Source: Macrostomum hystrix
Taxonomy: Eukaryota; Platyhelminthes; Macrostomidae
DNA: 64,000 bases
NCBI GenBank assembly: GCA_950097015.1
Contig: CATNEN010000001.1
Span: 17,612,501 to 17,676,500 of the forward strand
Direction of reading: 5' to 3'
The position numbers and the translations under genes are program-made. Within the stretch, counting starts at the first letter, position 1, and each line of letters begins with the position of its first letter. Shown piece after piece: positions 32,432 to 42,608 of this stretch. A model generated the notes under the pieces. It worked only from the letters and a program-made list of their open reading frames with translations. It searched no databases and was not told the origin of the DNA.

Positions 32432-34605
32432 TCAGAACAGTCTATGGCTGCTTAAGCAGCGGCATCGGTCAACTAACAACAAAGATAGATTAAGTACGAG
32501 TACAACATTTCTCCCTGATCTCAAGATCAAAAGAGATTTAGCTTCGTAGCGGGGTTCGCCATTCCGCTCAACGGCTCGCTCTACTCCATGCGGCTGTGGT
32601 TGCGAGCCTGGGGCCGGCCGGACGTCAGCAATGTGACGGGGAAGCCCATCGAACTCCACTGTAGCCCCTTGTCTCTGGCCTGTCACGCGCCCCCTTGACC
32701 AGTCGTCGGTACACCTGACGGCCGGCGGCTTGACGAACACTTCCGTTCCGACCGGCAGGGCAGGTTTTGACTCCGGTGTCTCAGAGGCCTCGGGGAGAGC
32801 CAACATGGGCGGTTTCCAGTCGTAAGTGCTAAGCATTTTGCTGGGCACGCTGCACTCCCGAGTACCATCCTTCGGAGCCATGTTGTACCAGAATACCATG
32901 GCCAGCACGTCCTTGCCGGTTCTGGATGCCATCGTCCGATGATTTCGCTCGACTATCCCGTTGCCCGACGGCCGGTGAGCGCAGCGGAAGAGGAGCTGCA
33001 CTCCCCATGCTTCGCAGAATGCACGCACCTCGGCAGAGCAGAAGGTCGCCGAGTTGTCCAGAAGCAGCTGCCAGGGTGGGCCCCGCTCTCGGAAGACTTG
33101 CACGAGTGTCCCTATGATTGAAGCTGTCCGCTTGTCTGGGAGTTTTCGCCACAGTGCGAATCTACTCGGCCCGCAGTCAACAATCGACAGACCCAGTACC
33201 CGGCCTCCGATGAGACTTTCAGGTGGTTTCGCGTCGAGCCCAAAGCGTGATAGGAGATTCAGAACGCGTTCGTTCGGGACACTGTCATTGGCCACGATAA
33301 TGTCGTCTATGTACGAGTCGGTGCCAGCGCGCACGTCCTCTTCCATAGAGAGCACTCTGTTAACTACCGCGGTCATTATTCTCAGAGCCACGTTCAGGCC
33401 AAAGCCGAGTCTCGTTAGGCAGTAGCGGCGGCCTTTTAACTCCACCACCTGGTAACGCCAGAGCGAGGGCTCAACTCTCAACTGCAGATAGGCCTTTCGC
33501 AGGTCAATGATGCTCGTATTCTCGCCCAGTCGCCTCCAATCGCGAATTTTTGCTCCGCAGACGACGCTATCGGCAGTGTGGCTAGTGTGTGCTGATTCAA
33601 CTCACGATAGTCCATTACAGGTCTCACCTTCACTTTGTTGACTTGCACAACCGCCATCAGTGGGATTATACCGTTGCACTCGCCGTCGAACGGCACGAGC
33701 CAGCCAGACGCAATTCACTCCTTGATCTCGGCCTCGTAATCTTCCGTTGCTTCCGGCGGCACTCTATACTGCGCTATTCTGTTAAATAAGCTTGGAGCTT
33801 CTCCGAGCCACTTCCATGCAACCGTCCATTTACCGTCTGCGAACCAAGCAGAGAAGTTCACGTCCTCGATCAGCACGCGGTTTTCGCCGCCTGATACACT
33901 AGAAGCCGACTTGGCTTCACTTAGTAGCGCACATGGTTTGAGTACCGAATCTTCGGTTCGCTCGAACCCCGGATGGCGCTCTTGCAATGCTGAATCACTG
34001 TTTGAGCCACCCGCCGCTGAGGCCGAGTCTCTCGCCGGGCCACTCGCCGCTGATGACGAGTCTCTCGCCGGGAATGCACCAAAGGAAACGGTGCGGCCGT
34101 CGCCGCTAACATTGACGCCACCCAATCGCATGATAGCGTCCATACTAAGAAGCAAGTCAAAACCGGGTAGAATTTCAAGAACGAGACAACTTAGCGATAC
34201 CCGGCTGCTGCGCACAGTCAACAGTACATCTGCCTCCCATCCGCACTCTGCTGCATCTTCATTCATCATGGTGACTCTCTCTGTGGTGCGCGTCTTCCAT
34301 AGTCCGTAGGTCCTTGGCGACACAATAGACCTGGAGCAACCAGTATCGACTAGGGCCACAACAGTAGAACTGTTAACATTAGCAAGCAATGATGGTAGGC
34401 GCGCAGATCCAGAGGGAAGCCCGTTTGCGCAGAAATTTTGGGCTTCCCTTACTCGTTTTTTGGTGGATTTACACGCTGTGGGTAATGAGCGCCCATGTGG
34501 CCGGTGTTTCCGCAGACGTAGCAGCTGTCTAGTACGGTTCCCACGACTCTGGCATTCCCGGCAGAGATGACCCTCCTTGCCGCACGAGTAGCAGGTGGGT
34601 CATTC
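32432..34605 (-). mobile_element. Gypsy-type LTR retrotransposon remnant: zinc knuckles, protease, RT, integrase
   Basis: Read on the minus strand from 34605: zinc knuckles CYSCGKEGHLCREC and, after a shift, CYVCGNTGHMGAHY. Aspartic protease VALVDTGCSRSIVSP lies in the ORF 34389-33715, which runs into a 5' RT frame (33696-33478: VRPVMDYRELN). After a frameshift the ORF 33481-32432 has RT palm motifs (YCLTRLGFGLN, SYIDDIIVAND). It goes directly into the integrase core (WQLLLDNSATFC, RCAHRPSGNGIVERNHR) and a C-terminal domain. RNase H and the integrase zinc domain are missing between RT and integrase, yet the 349-codon frame is open. No LTRs are recognised. The boundary near 34605 is abrupt. 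Confidence 0.8.
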
Positions 34606-35248
34606 CATATAACTTGGACAAAAAAGGCAAAATATTATTTTTGTTTGTGTGTTTTTAGATATGTTTTAAATCAAAGCAACTATTTTAGTTCTTTTAGAGA
34701 TAGAAAACATCATTAATTATGTTGCCAAAGATTACACACTTATTATACTAATATAAGATATTTTAAACACAATAATTAATTTTGCATATTACAAAGCCAT
34801 GTGTGCAATTAGATTCATATTTGATTAAGGTTTTTGTTTTATATAAAGTTCTATTCTGATCTCTTTACATTCAATGCATATACTTTAAAGCTAACACTTA
34901 TTTTACGGTATTTTAAAGTTGTTGCAATAATCATGTTACGACCAGAATGTTTCTATTGCATTCAGTTTTATTCTCTGAATTGGAATTTAAAATTTCACAT
35001 TGGGCGCACTTAAAAATGTCATTTTACATTGTGCCAGCATTTTCCAAAACTTTGATAGTGCATATTATCACCTTTCATGCTAAAACAAGCATGTTACGAC
35101 CAGAAGGCTCTGGTCGTAACCTAGACAAAATGCAGGATTCTATAGCCCTAACTATCAGTTTTTACTAATATACAATCTTCGAATCATCTATAACACATAT
35201 ATGACGAACTCTACAGCTCCTTGCTCAATATAAGTTAAGTTTTAAAGC
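34606..35248. other. AT-rich 5' flank of the transposase-like gene; palindrome
   Basis: Contains catgttacgaccagaa at 34932 and again at 35089. The second is part of a perfect palindrome TTACGACCAGA-aggc-TCTGGTCGTAA (35093-35118). Related CATGTTACGA/CATGTTCGGA motifs recur at 39270 and 39438 on the other side of the gene. No ORF of note. Confidence 0.5.
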
Positions 35249-37582
35249 ATGCCGAAGACAGCTGCAAAGAACCAAAAAAATTTTCGGCGTCGAGCTGGCG
35301 AAAAGTTGAAGGCAGCCGAGCGGGAACGCAGCCACCTGAGGCGACGTTTCGCCGATGCTGCGGATATCGCAAAGCAGCGTGGGCAGGCTCGCGAGAGAAT
35401 GAGAAAAATGCGTGAATGGCTCAAGGCTGCGGCTCAAGCTCCAAGCCAGCAATTGCAAGCTCAAGCCAGCAATTCTCCTGCAGCATCAGGTGATGGCTAC
35501 AGCTGCGGGCGTACCCAAAGTCGGGTCGTCAACAAGTAAGTCCTGAAACGCGGTTTTTGTGGAGGAAGTTAAATAATAGTCGTTAAAGTAATTTCTCCTC
35601 AAATTTAGGTGTAAGGCAGCCCTGCCGGAGACTCCTGTGAGGCGCATCGCGGTTGTGCGCCAGCTGGCTGCCGAGTTAGGCCTCACAATTGTGGATTCGG
35701 CGACCGTCACCCGAGCAAAGCTAGATCCCGTCATCCGCGAGGCCGTGCTCGAATTTTATAACCGTGACGACATTTCCCGATGGTCCCCAGGCCTAAAAGA
35801 TTTTGTTAAAATTGACGGCCAGAAAGTACAAAAGCGGTACTTGCTGGTCAACCTTAAGGAGGGCCATCGCCTTTTCCTAGACGAAAAGGGCATGAGAATT
35901 TCATTATCTAAGTTCTGTGCCCTGCGGCCTCTCAACGTCATCACGTTGGAGCAGACCCCGATGGAGGCATGCTGCTGCACGTACCACAGCAACTTCCAGA
36001 AGTAAGATTCTTTATTGCTACTATAGTCGGTTAATTCTATAACTTGAACATACCTGAAATATGTTTGTATCAAATAAAATAAAATAAATACTAAATAAGA
36101 ATTATTTAATCACTATTTTATTCCAGCCTGTGTAACGCCATTGCTAAAAAGATGGCAGGCGCACACGAGTATTCGCGCGAATGGATCGACAAATTCGTCC
36201 TGTGCAGCCCTGTCACAGAGAACTGCAGGTTGGCTGCGTGCGAGAACTGCTCGTCCGGTCTTCGGCATCGGATTCCTGCTCCGACTCAAGATCAAGCCGG
36301 TGTGCAGATTGAGTATCTGGCATGGGAAGTGGATCGGAACACAGGGCGCATGCAGCCAAACAAAAAAACCTGTACCCTGCAAGATGGCCTGCAAACGCTT
36401 CTGAGCATGCTTCCTTCCTTTTTGCTGCACTTTCTCACCAATCGTCAGCAGGCCGATTTCAACCGGTGGCACAAGGATAATTTAGCCGAAAATGAGTGTC
36501 TAATCCACTTCGATTTTTCCGAAAATTACTCGTGTGTTAGTCAAAACGCTACGCAGAGTGCATACTGGTGCCAGCAACAGGTAACCATTTTTACGGTTGC
36601 TGTGTACCGGAAGGAGAGTCAAAAGATGTTGGCAATTATCAGCGACACCACTAATCACGGCAAAGAGACAGTATCTGTCTTTATCGATCATCTGCTCAGC
36701 GTAAATGAAAAAACTTTAGCAGCCATAATTTACGAAAATTCATTCCATTGCCGATTAGAAAATTTGTCATTCTAATTTAAACTTACAGAAAGTCTGTGTG
36801 CCAGGCATGAAAGTGCACATCTGGAGCGATGGGCCTACATCGCAATTTCAAAACAGATACATGCACTTCATGCTCTCGGTGCTCCACCAGAAATTCGAGC
36901 TATCGCGCATGACTTGGAGCTTCTTCGCGACCAGCCACGGCAAAGGGGCCATTGATGGCCTTGGTGGCACTCTAAAGCGTGCAGCGCGTATTAAAGTGCG
37001 GTCAAGTCGCATGCTTGTGCGAAACGCGCATGAATTTATGAAAGCGGTTGAGGAATGTAAGATTGAATGCCATTTTATCAGCCAGGATGAGATTCAAGCC
37101 GTCTATGATCAGAAATTTGCGAATATCCTGACGGCTGCACCAGCGGTAGGAATTTAACATATTATACAATCTCAATTCATATATCATATATCTAATTCAA
37201 TCTCATTTTAATTTATTATACATATAAAATTTATGCCCTGTAGATCGCCAATATCAAAAAGGACCACTTCTGGTCTACAAGCTTGTCAGGAGCTACTTAC
37301 AGGTCGCCTTTAACGACGATGCACGTACTCGACAAAGATCCTGCTGAGACACAAGATGCTGCTGCTGCTGTGGCTGCTCCACCGGAGCCACTAGTGCAGT
37401 CAGCATCAGTGAATCCTCCAAAAGGATTGGCCGACCTTAACACGATATCAATTGGTACATGGGTGCTTGTCGCTTACAACAATTCAAACTATCCTGGCGA
37501 AGTCACCAAAATTAAGAAGACTGATGGTACCATTGAATACCGAATCAATGTGATGGCCAAGTTTGGTGATCGAAATAAATAA
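35249..37582 (+). CDS. Intact five-exon transposase-like gene, family not identified
   Basis: Five exons with GT-AG introns join in frame: 35249-35535, 35609-36001, 36127-36700, 36789-37145, 37244-37582 (1950 nt, 649 residues). The ATG start gives MPKTAAKNQKNFRRRAGEKL, a basic, Arg/Lys/Ala-rich helix (to about residue 70). Residues about 100-230 form a compact domain (KDFVKIDGQKVQKRYLLVNL, CTYHSNFQN). Cys-rich LCSPVTENCRLAACENCSS follows at about 245-265. The acidic motifs HFDFSENYSC (about 345), VHIWSDGPTSQFQNRYMHF (about 425) and FATSHGKGAIDGLGGTLKRA (about 460) look like a DD(D/E)-type RNase-H-fold transposase. The C-terminal module GTWVLVAYNNSNYPGEV resembles a small beta-barrel. I recall similar uncharacterised animal proteins but know no superfamily name. 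There are no stops or frameshifts, unlike all neighbours. Confidence 0.65.
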
Positions 37583-37730
37583 TATTGGAACTCGGTAGCA
37601 GAAAAGAATTTTAAGTTTAATGCGATTGAATTTACTAAAAGTCCATCCTCAATTCTGCTAACAGATTTCTGGCATAAAAAAACTGCACTGCTGGGTAGCT
37701 GCGCGTGCAATAGGCTATGCGCTGTCAGGG

Positions 37731-38105
37731 GTGGCCGAAACTGCACTCAGCCCTGTACAGTCGTCTACCCGCCGCCGAAACCCTGCAGCAGCCAGTTCAG
37801 CAGGCACCAGGCCTAAAACAGTGGACCTGCCTCCTGTTCAGCCGGGTTCCATTGCTTTGCAACTCACCATTGGCTGCTGGGCCCTTGTAAACTATTTCGG
37901 AGAGTCATTTCCAGGCCAAGTTGAGGAGATCAAATCTGGGCCAGAAATGGAGTGGAAAGTTAATGTGATGGTGAAGAGTGGTGGAAGCTTCACATGGCCT
38001 CGAAAAAAGGACTCAATCTATTACGCTGCCGAAGACATCATCTCCATTTTGCAGCCCCCTGTTCCTGCCGACTCGCGTGGCCATTTTAAATTTTTTAATT
38101 GTTAA
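37731..38105 (+). CDS. Second copy of the C-terminal module of the transposase-like gene
   Basis: Open frame (124 codons) with LQLTIGCWALVNYFGESFPG, QVEEIKSG, EWKVNVMVKSGGSFTWPRKK, DSIYYAAEDIISILQPP, HFKFFNC. The first half parallels the end of the preceding gene (ISIGTWVLVAYNNSNYPGEV...INVMAKFG), so the module is duplicated in tandem. The first copy stops early, whereas this one has a complete tail with a W-P motif. It may be an alternative last exon or part of the same protein if the TAA at 37580-37582 is skipped. I saw no decisive splice signal for either. Confidence 0.5.
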   Translation: MAETALSPVQSSTRRRNPAAASSAGTRPKTVDLPPVQPGSIALQLTIGCWALVNYFGESFPGQVEEIKSGPEMEWKVNVMVKSGGSFTWPRKKDSIYYAAEDIISILQPPVPADSRGHFKFFNC

Positions 38106-40895
38106 ACTGCTTTAAGGACGTTTTTACTATCCATTGGTGCTTAGTCTGCTAATGGCCAATCAAACTATCTTTTTTGTTAAGTCATACTATCCCTTTGTTA
38201 ATTGTTTCATGCACAATTCCTTCTATCAACTGATTAGCCACCTTTATGATTATCGAGTCAGGCAATCTTGAAGTATAATGTTTTGTTGAAGGTACGAGTA
38301 CATGATGGTTTGATCTGAAATGGGAGATTAGTGTAATAAATTTTATGGTTAGAAAAGCATTTAAATATTTGTATTAGAACTAATATTAGTTATAAACAAT
38401 CTTAAAACCACGATATTATCCAAAATAGAGAGATTCCTTATGCTGTTTTAAAAAATGATGGTCGTTTTTTGAAACAAATGACCGTCAGTCCAACGACCGT
38501 CATCTAAGAAAATGCATGCAACACACTTAGAACTGGCTACTAACATGTGAAATTTGTTTATAACTGTTTATCTAGCTATTGTTTACTACAACAAATGATT
38601 GATTGAGACAAAACCTTGCCTGATTCGCAGAAATCTTGAACTTCCATTGAAAATTTGAATCTGTCAACTTTCACCAAAAACGACCATCATTGAAAGTTTC
38701 TGTCTGCTACATTAACACAGTAAATAAAATTACTTTAAAATGTATATTATCTTATTCTAGAGGTCACACCCATCAATATAGAACATAAAAAGTCTCGAGT
38801 TAGTTTGCCTTTGGTACAAATAATTATTATTATGTACACCAACACAACGACCGTCATCTCATGGAATTAGCCAACAACTTTATGACGAGACCATATCATC
38901 CTTACATCCTATTGACTGTTAGTTTTGGTTTAGAAAATTCAGAACTATTTTTCTAATTGTGCCTTCCTTTCTATAAAATATTCTGATAGACAAAAAACAA
39001 ACCAGCAAATGAAAAAATTAACTGGTGTTTAATTCTACAAGTATGATTGAATCTACTTTTTATACTTCAGTTTCTGGTTCCTACATGTACACTCTTCCAA
39101 CTTTGTAATTTTCTGTTTACTAATATAATTCTGTCTAATCCCTCTTCTCTTTCATCTTCCTTGCATTTTCTTCTTTCTTGCACTCACTCCCGGCCGACTT
39201 TTCCAGACTCCCGAGTTGTCAGAAATGTTGAAAAAAATTGGGTCCCAGTCGGTCTCTACTGTTAGCACAACATGTTACGATGCCGACATCCTGTTGTGTT
39301 AAATAAGTGTGCAATCGAGTTTTCTGTCATTTGTTTAACCTTTTTCCTAGGTTGCTAATAACATGGTCAATCTTTCATTTGTTTGCAGAACCTGCTATTT
39401 GAAATTGTTTTATTAAATTTAGCAATGAATAGCATCACATGTTCGGATGCCGACACCACATATATTATATATATAGATATTAAGAATATTAAATTTTTGG
39501 TGGGACACAATTTGTCAGTTTGTTTTAGATATGCCCATATATGTAATATGAGCTAATAAGAAAGACAGAGACCTTTTAATACACATAGGATACATTGTAT
39601 TGGTTAAGTTTTGAAGCACTTGCTGCATACTTTGAGATGCATCACGGGTCACTCATTCCGTAATAAGTCACCAACTTCATTACTAGGCCTAGCCTAGTTT
39701 GCATTGGTACTTAACTACTTACTCTTTTAATTGGGCTTATGCTTAGCATAGTAAGATAATGAAGAGTATTGTAAACATTTTTATTGAGGATTTTTATGGA
39801 ATGAGCACCCTTCGTAGAAGGGTTAAAGTTGTTTGGTTGTGAATATGGGTGTTAGTTTTAAAAACGTTTTTGGATTTGGAATCAGAGAAGAAAGGAGACT
39901 GCTTTGGTCTGGGGAAAAATACTGCTTTGTATATTGTAAATAAAGGCTTGTAAAGGGGGCGGGTACCCTTTTTTCTCATCTAGTCCTGAATAAGAAGAAT
40001 ACTGATTACTGGTTTGTGGATTGTAATTGTAATTGTAATTTTGTCCTAGAATCCCTTCTCTCCAAGGGATAGTTAACTAGCCTAGGGCCTAGTTAAGACA
40101 AGACAAAGACAAAGACAAAGTATAGTAGCTAGTAGGACTTGGTATAGCTAATATAGGAATATAATAGGCCTATCATGACGATTTGGCCTAAGTAAAAAAA
40201 TATTTTATTACTTACATTTCGTTCGACCTGGTAGTGGTAAATTGACTCAAAAGCAGACTAGACTAAATAATCAACAATGGGCTAAAATAACTAATAAAGC
40301 TAATCAGGGCTAAGGTACTAGCTTATACATCAATTATAAGCTAGTGAATCATACTTATACTTATATGACTCGGGTTTGGGTAAGGTAAACATACATAAAA
40401 CTCAAGAAACGCATAAAATTTGTGCGCATAAAACAACAACTGTGCAGTTCAAAATTTACAGCAGAATAACAAAAAGTAAGTTTTTAACTTTGCTAGGTAC
40501 GATTATTAACTCCTTTTATTTAGGCATTATTAGGTATTAAAATTTATTATCTATGCGACAAATGGAAAAGTACTTTTCTACTAGATCTCGGTTAAATTAA
40601 TTATTAATTATTTCAGGCAGCAATGTTACTAACTTACTTTTAATTGGTTTGGTCGTCAAAAATCAACTGCGGCTTCTAAAGGGTTTTTAAGCCCTAACGA
40701 TGAACAATTCAAATGAAAGCATATGTTGTTTGAAAATTCTGACAGAACACCGTTTCAGTCTTTGGTGCAATGGGAGGGACGTCCTCCCACTTCTGTTTTG
40801 TAAGACTAGTGTTTCGGTAGGCACGAAGCGTATGAGAGCCAGCCTAAGCTAACTGCATGTTTAGCTCAGGCTCAATCAGCTGAACTACAGGTTCT
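38106..40895. other. AT-rich DNA with repeated ACGACCGTCATC motifs; no gene
   Basis: The motif acgaccgtcatc or its complement occurs at about 38457 (gatggtcgtt), 38479, 38497, 38684 and 38846. catgttacgatgccgacatcc (39270) and catgttcggatgccgacacc (39438) follow. These could be subterminal repeats of the transposon to the left. A dispersed repeat shared with 27.7 kb lies at about 39690-39800. (gtaatt) and (agacaa) short repeats lie at 40023 and 40095. Confidence 0.45.
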
Positions 40896-41462
40896 CTCTG
40901 CAGTTTTTCTCGGGGCGCTGCTGATGTCGGCAGCAGATCAGGCCGGTGTCAGTCGAGTCGCCGATGCTCGACTCAGCGCGTCTGCAACTGCTGGAAATTC
41001 ATGTCCTGCTTGGCGGTGATCCACAACGCCAGACGACCCTCTGGCTCCTTTGGTGTTCAGCAGGCCTTGCAGCGGCTTGTGGTCTGTGAAGACTAAGACG
41101 TTGCTTGCTGAAGCGAGGTAGATGGCCTTAATAGCGCTGACCTTGTCCTGCGTTGGTCGAGTGCCTTCAGCGGCACGTACTTAGGGCACTGGTAGCAGAA
41201 GCAGCTCTTGCGTTTGTTCAACTTGAGGCCGGCCGTCTGCAGCCTCTCCAGGGCGTGCTCCAGTGTCCGAACGTAACTCTTGAATGTAGAGCTGAATAGG
41301 ATCAGGTTGTCCATGTAGGTTAGCCACCTCCGACCAGTTCAGGCCGCACATTGTCAGGTCCATGAGCCGCTGAAAGGTTGCAGGCGCATTGCACAAGCCT
41401 AACCCGAGCTTTCTGTACTTCCTGTTTGCGGCTGAGCTAATGTGGGCTGCCGGACAGGACAC
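40896..41462 (-). pseudogene. Gypsy reverse transcriptase fragment
   Basis: Minus-strand frames give LGLCNAPATFQRLMDLTMCG, then after a shift MDNLILFSSTFKSYVRTLEH, ALERLQTAGLKLNKRKSCFC. This is the RT palm of a Ty3/Gypsy element in which the usual Y-x-D-D reads Y-M-D-N. A few RNase H-like residues follow toward 40900. Frameshifts and stops throughout. Confidence 0.7.
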
Positions 41463-42608
41463 TGTGCAGCGAAGTACCCGGTCTGCAAGCAGTTACAACA
41501 CTTGCCTCTGATGTCCCTTGGTAACAGCGTCAGCAGTCGGTGCCTCACCTCCTCATATCTGACGTCTTGCCTGTGGTCGGGCGGGCTTTGCGGTACAGCA
41601 GCTAAGAGACTCTCCTGGCTGTCGCTTCCTGCCCTCCAGCTCAGTCATGTTGCAGAATTGATTAATTTGAGTATCACATAAATTTATACCAGGAGCGAGT
41701 CCACGTCTTAATGGCAGTGAGCAAAGCCTTACCATCTTGAACATCTAAACATCTCAGAGCTAATTTTAGAAACTGAACATTAACAAATAATATCCCCAAA
41801 TAATAATTTCTCAATATAAATATATCTGATGTTCATGGTCTCGTGGGCTTAAAACCAAATAGAATTGGTCAAAATACATCAAGCTTTTACAGAAGAACCA
41901 TCCATTTTGTCGTTAATTCTTGATTTGCACGTCGGCGATTAAGAAGGAGCAGTTTTCGCTAAAAAAATGTCTTAAACAGTAGAAAGAGCACGGGAAGGAA
42001 TTTCTATTCAACCACCACGGGCTTAAGTTTTCCATTGTATCCGATTAAACAACTTCCGAAATCAGAAAACATCGGCATCGTTGATATGTTCAACGATTAT
42101 CGTCAGTGTTTCTAGTGGCAAGAACCAGAAATACAGGAAAAAATTGCAGCTTAACTAAATTGTATTTTTTCACATTTTTAACCAGTATGGATCCGCCATA
42201 TAGTTTTATACGGAGCAATGTCACTTGGTCTTGTCACCTGGCTCTTCGACAAGAATCGATGAATATCTCGACGATGCTGACGTCGGACGGCCTTGAAAGC
42301 TTGTTCATCGGAAAGGGCGGTAACATCTGATCCATATAGTTGACTACTCACGAAAATCGGTCATTCGGTTCGGGAGCTGTCGTGAAGTGGGCAGTGGGTA
42401 TTTCAAATACCCCGCGGTCTTCCCCCAAGGGGAAAAATAGCCTTGTCTTTCTGCTTTCTACTAAGAATTGCGCGTGGGCTACCGACATAAAAATGGGATT
42501 GGCAGCAGATAAAAAAATAACAGGTCGCTTAGAAACTAATTCAACTGAAAGCTGTTCAAAGAACGTTGAGATGACACCCTTGGGCTCCGTCAGCAGAAGA
42601 ATTTGAGT
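41463..42608. other. Intergenic, no gene seen
   Basis: No recognisable coding segment. It lies immediately 3' of the four-TM gene and may include its 3' UTR, on the minus strand below 42609. Confidence 0.4.
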
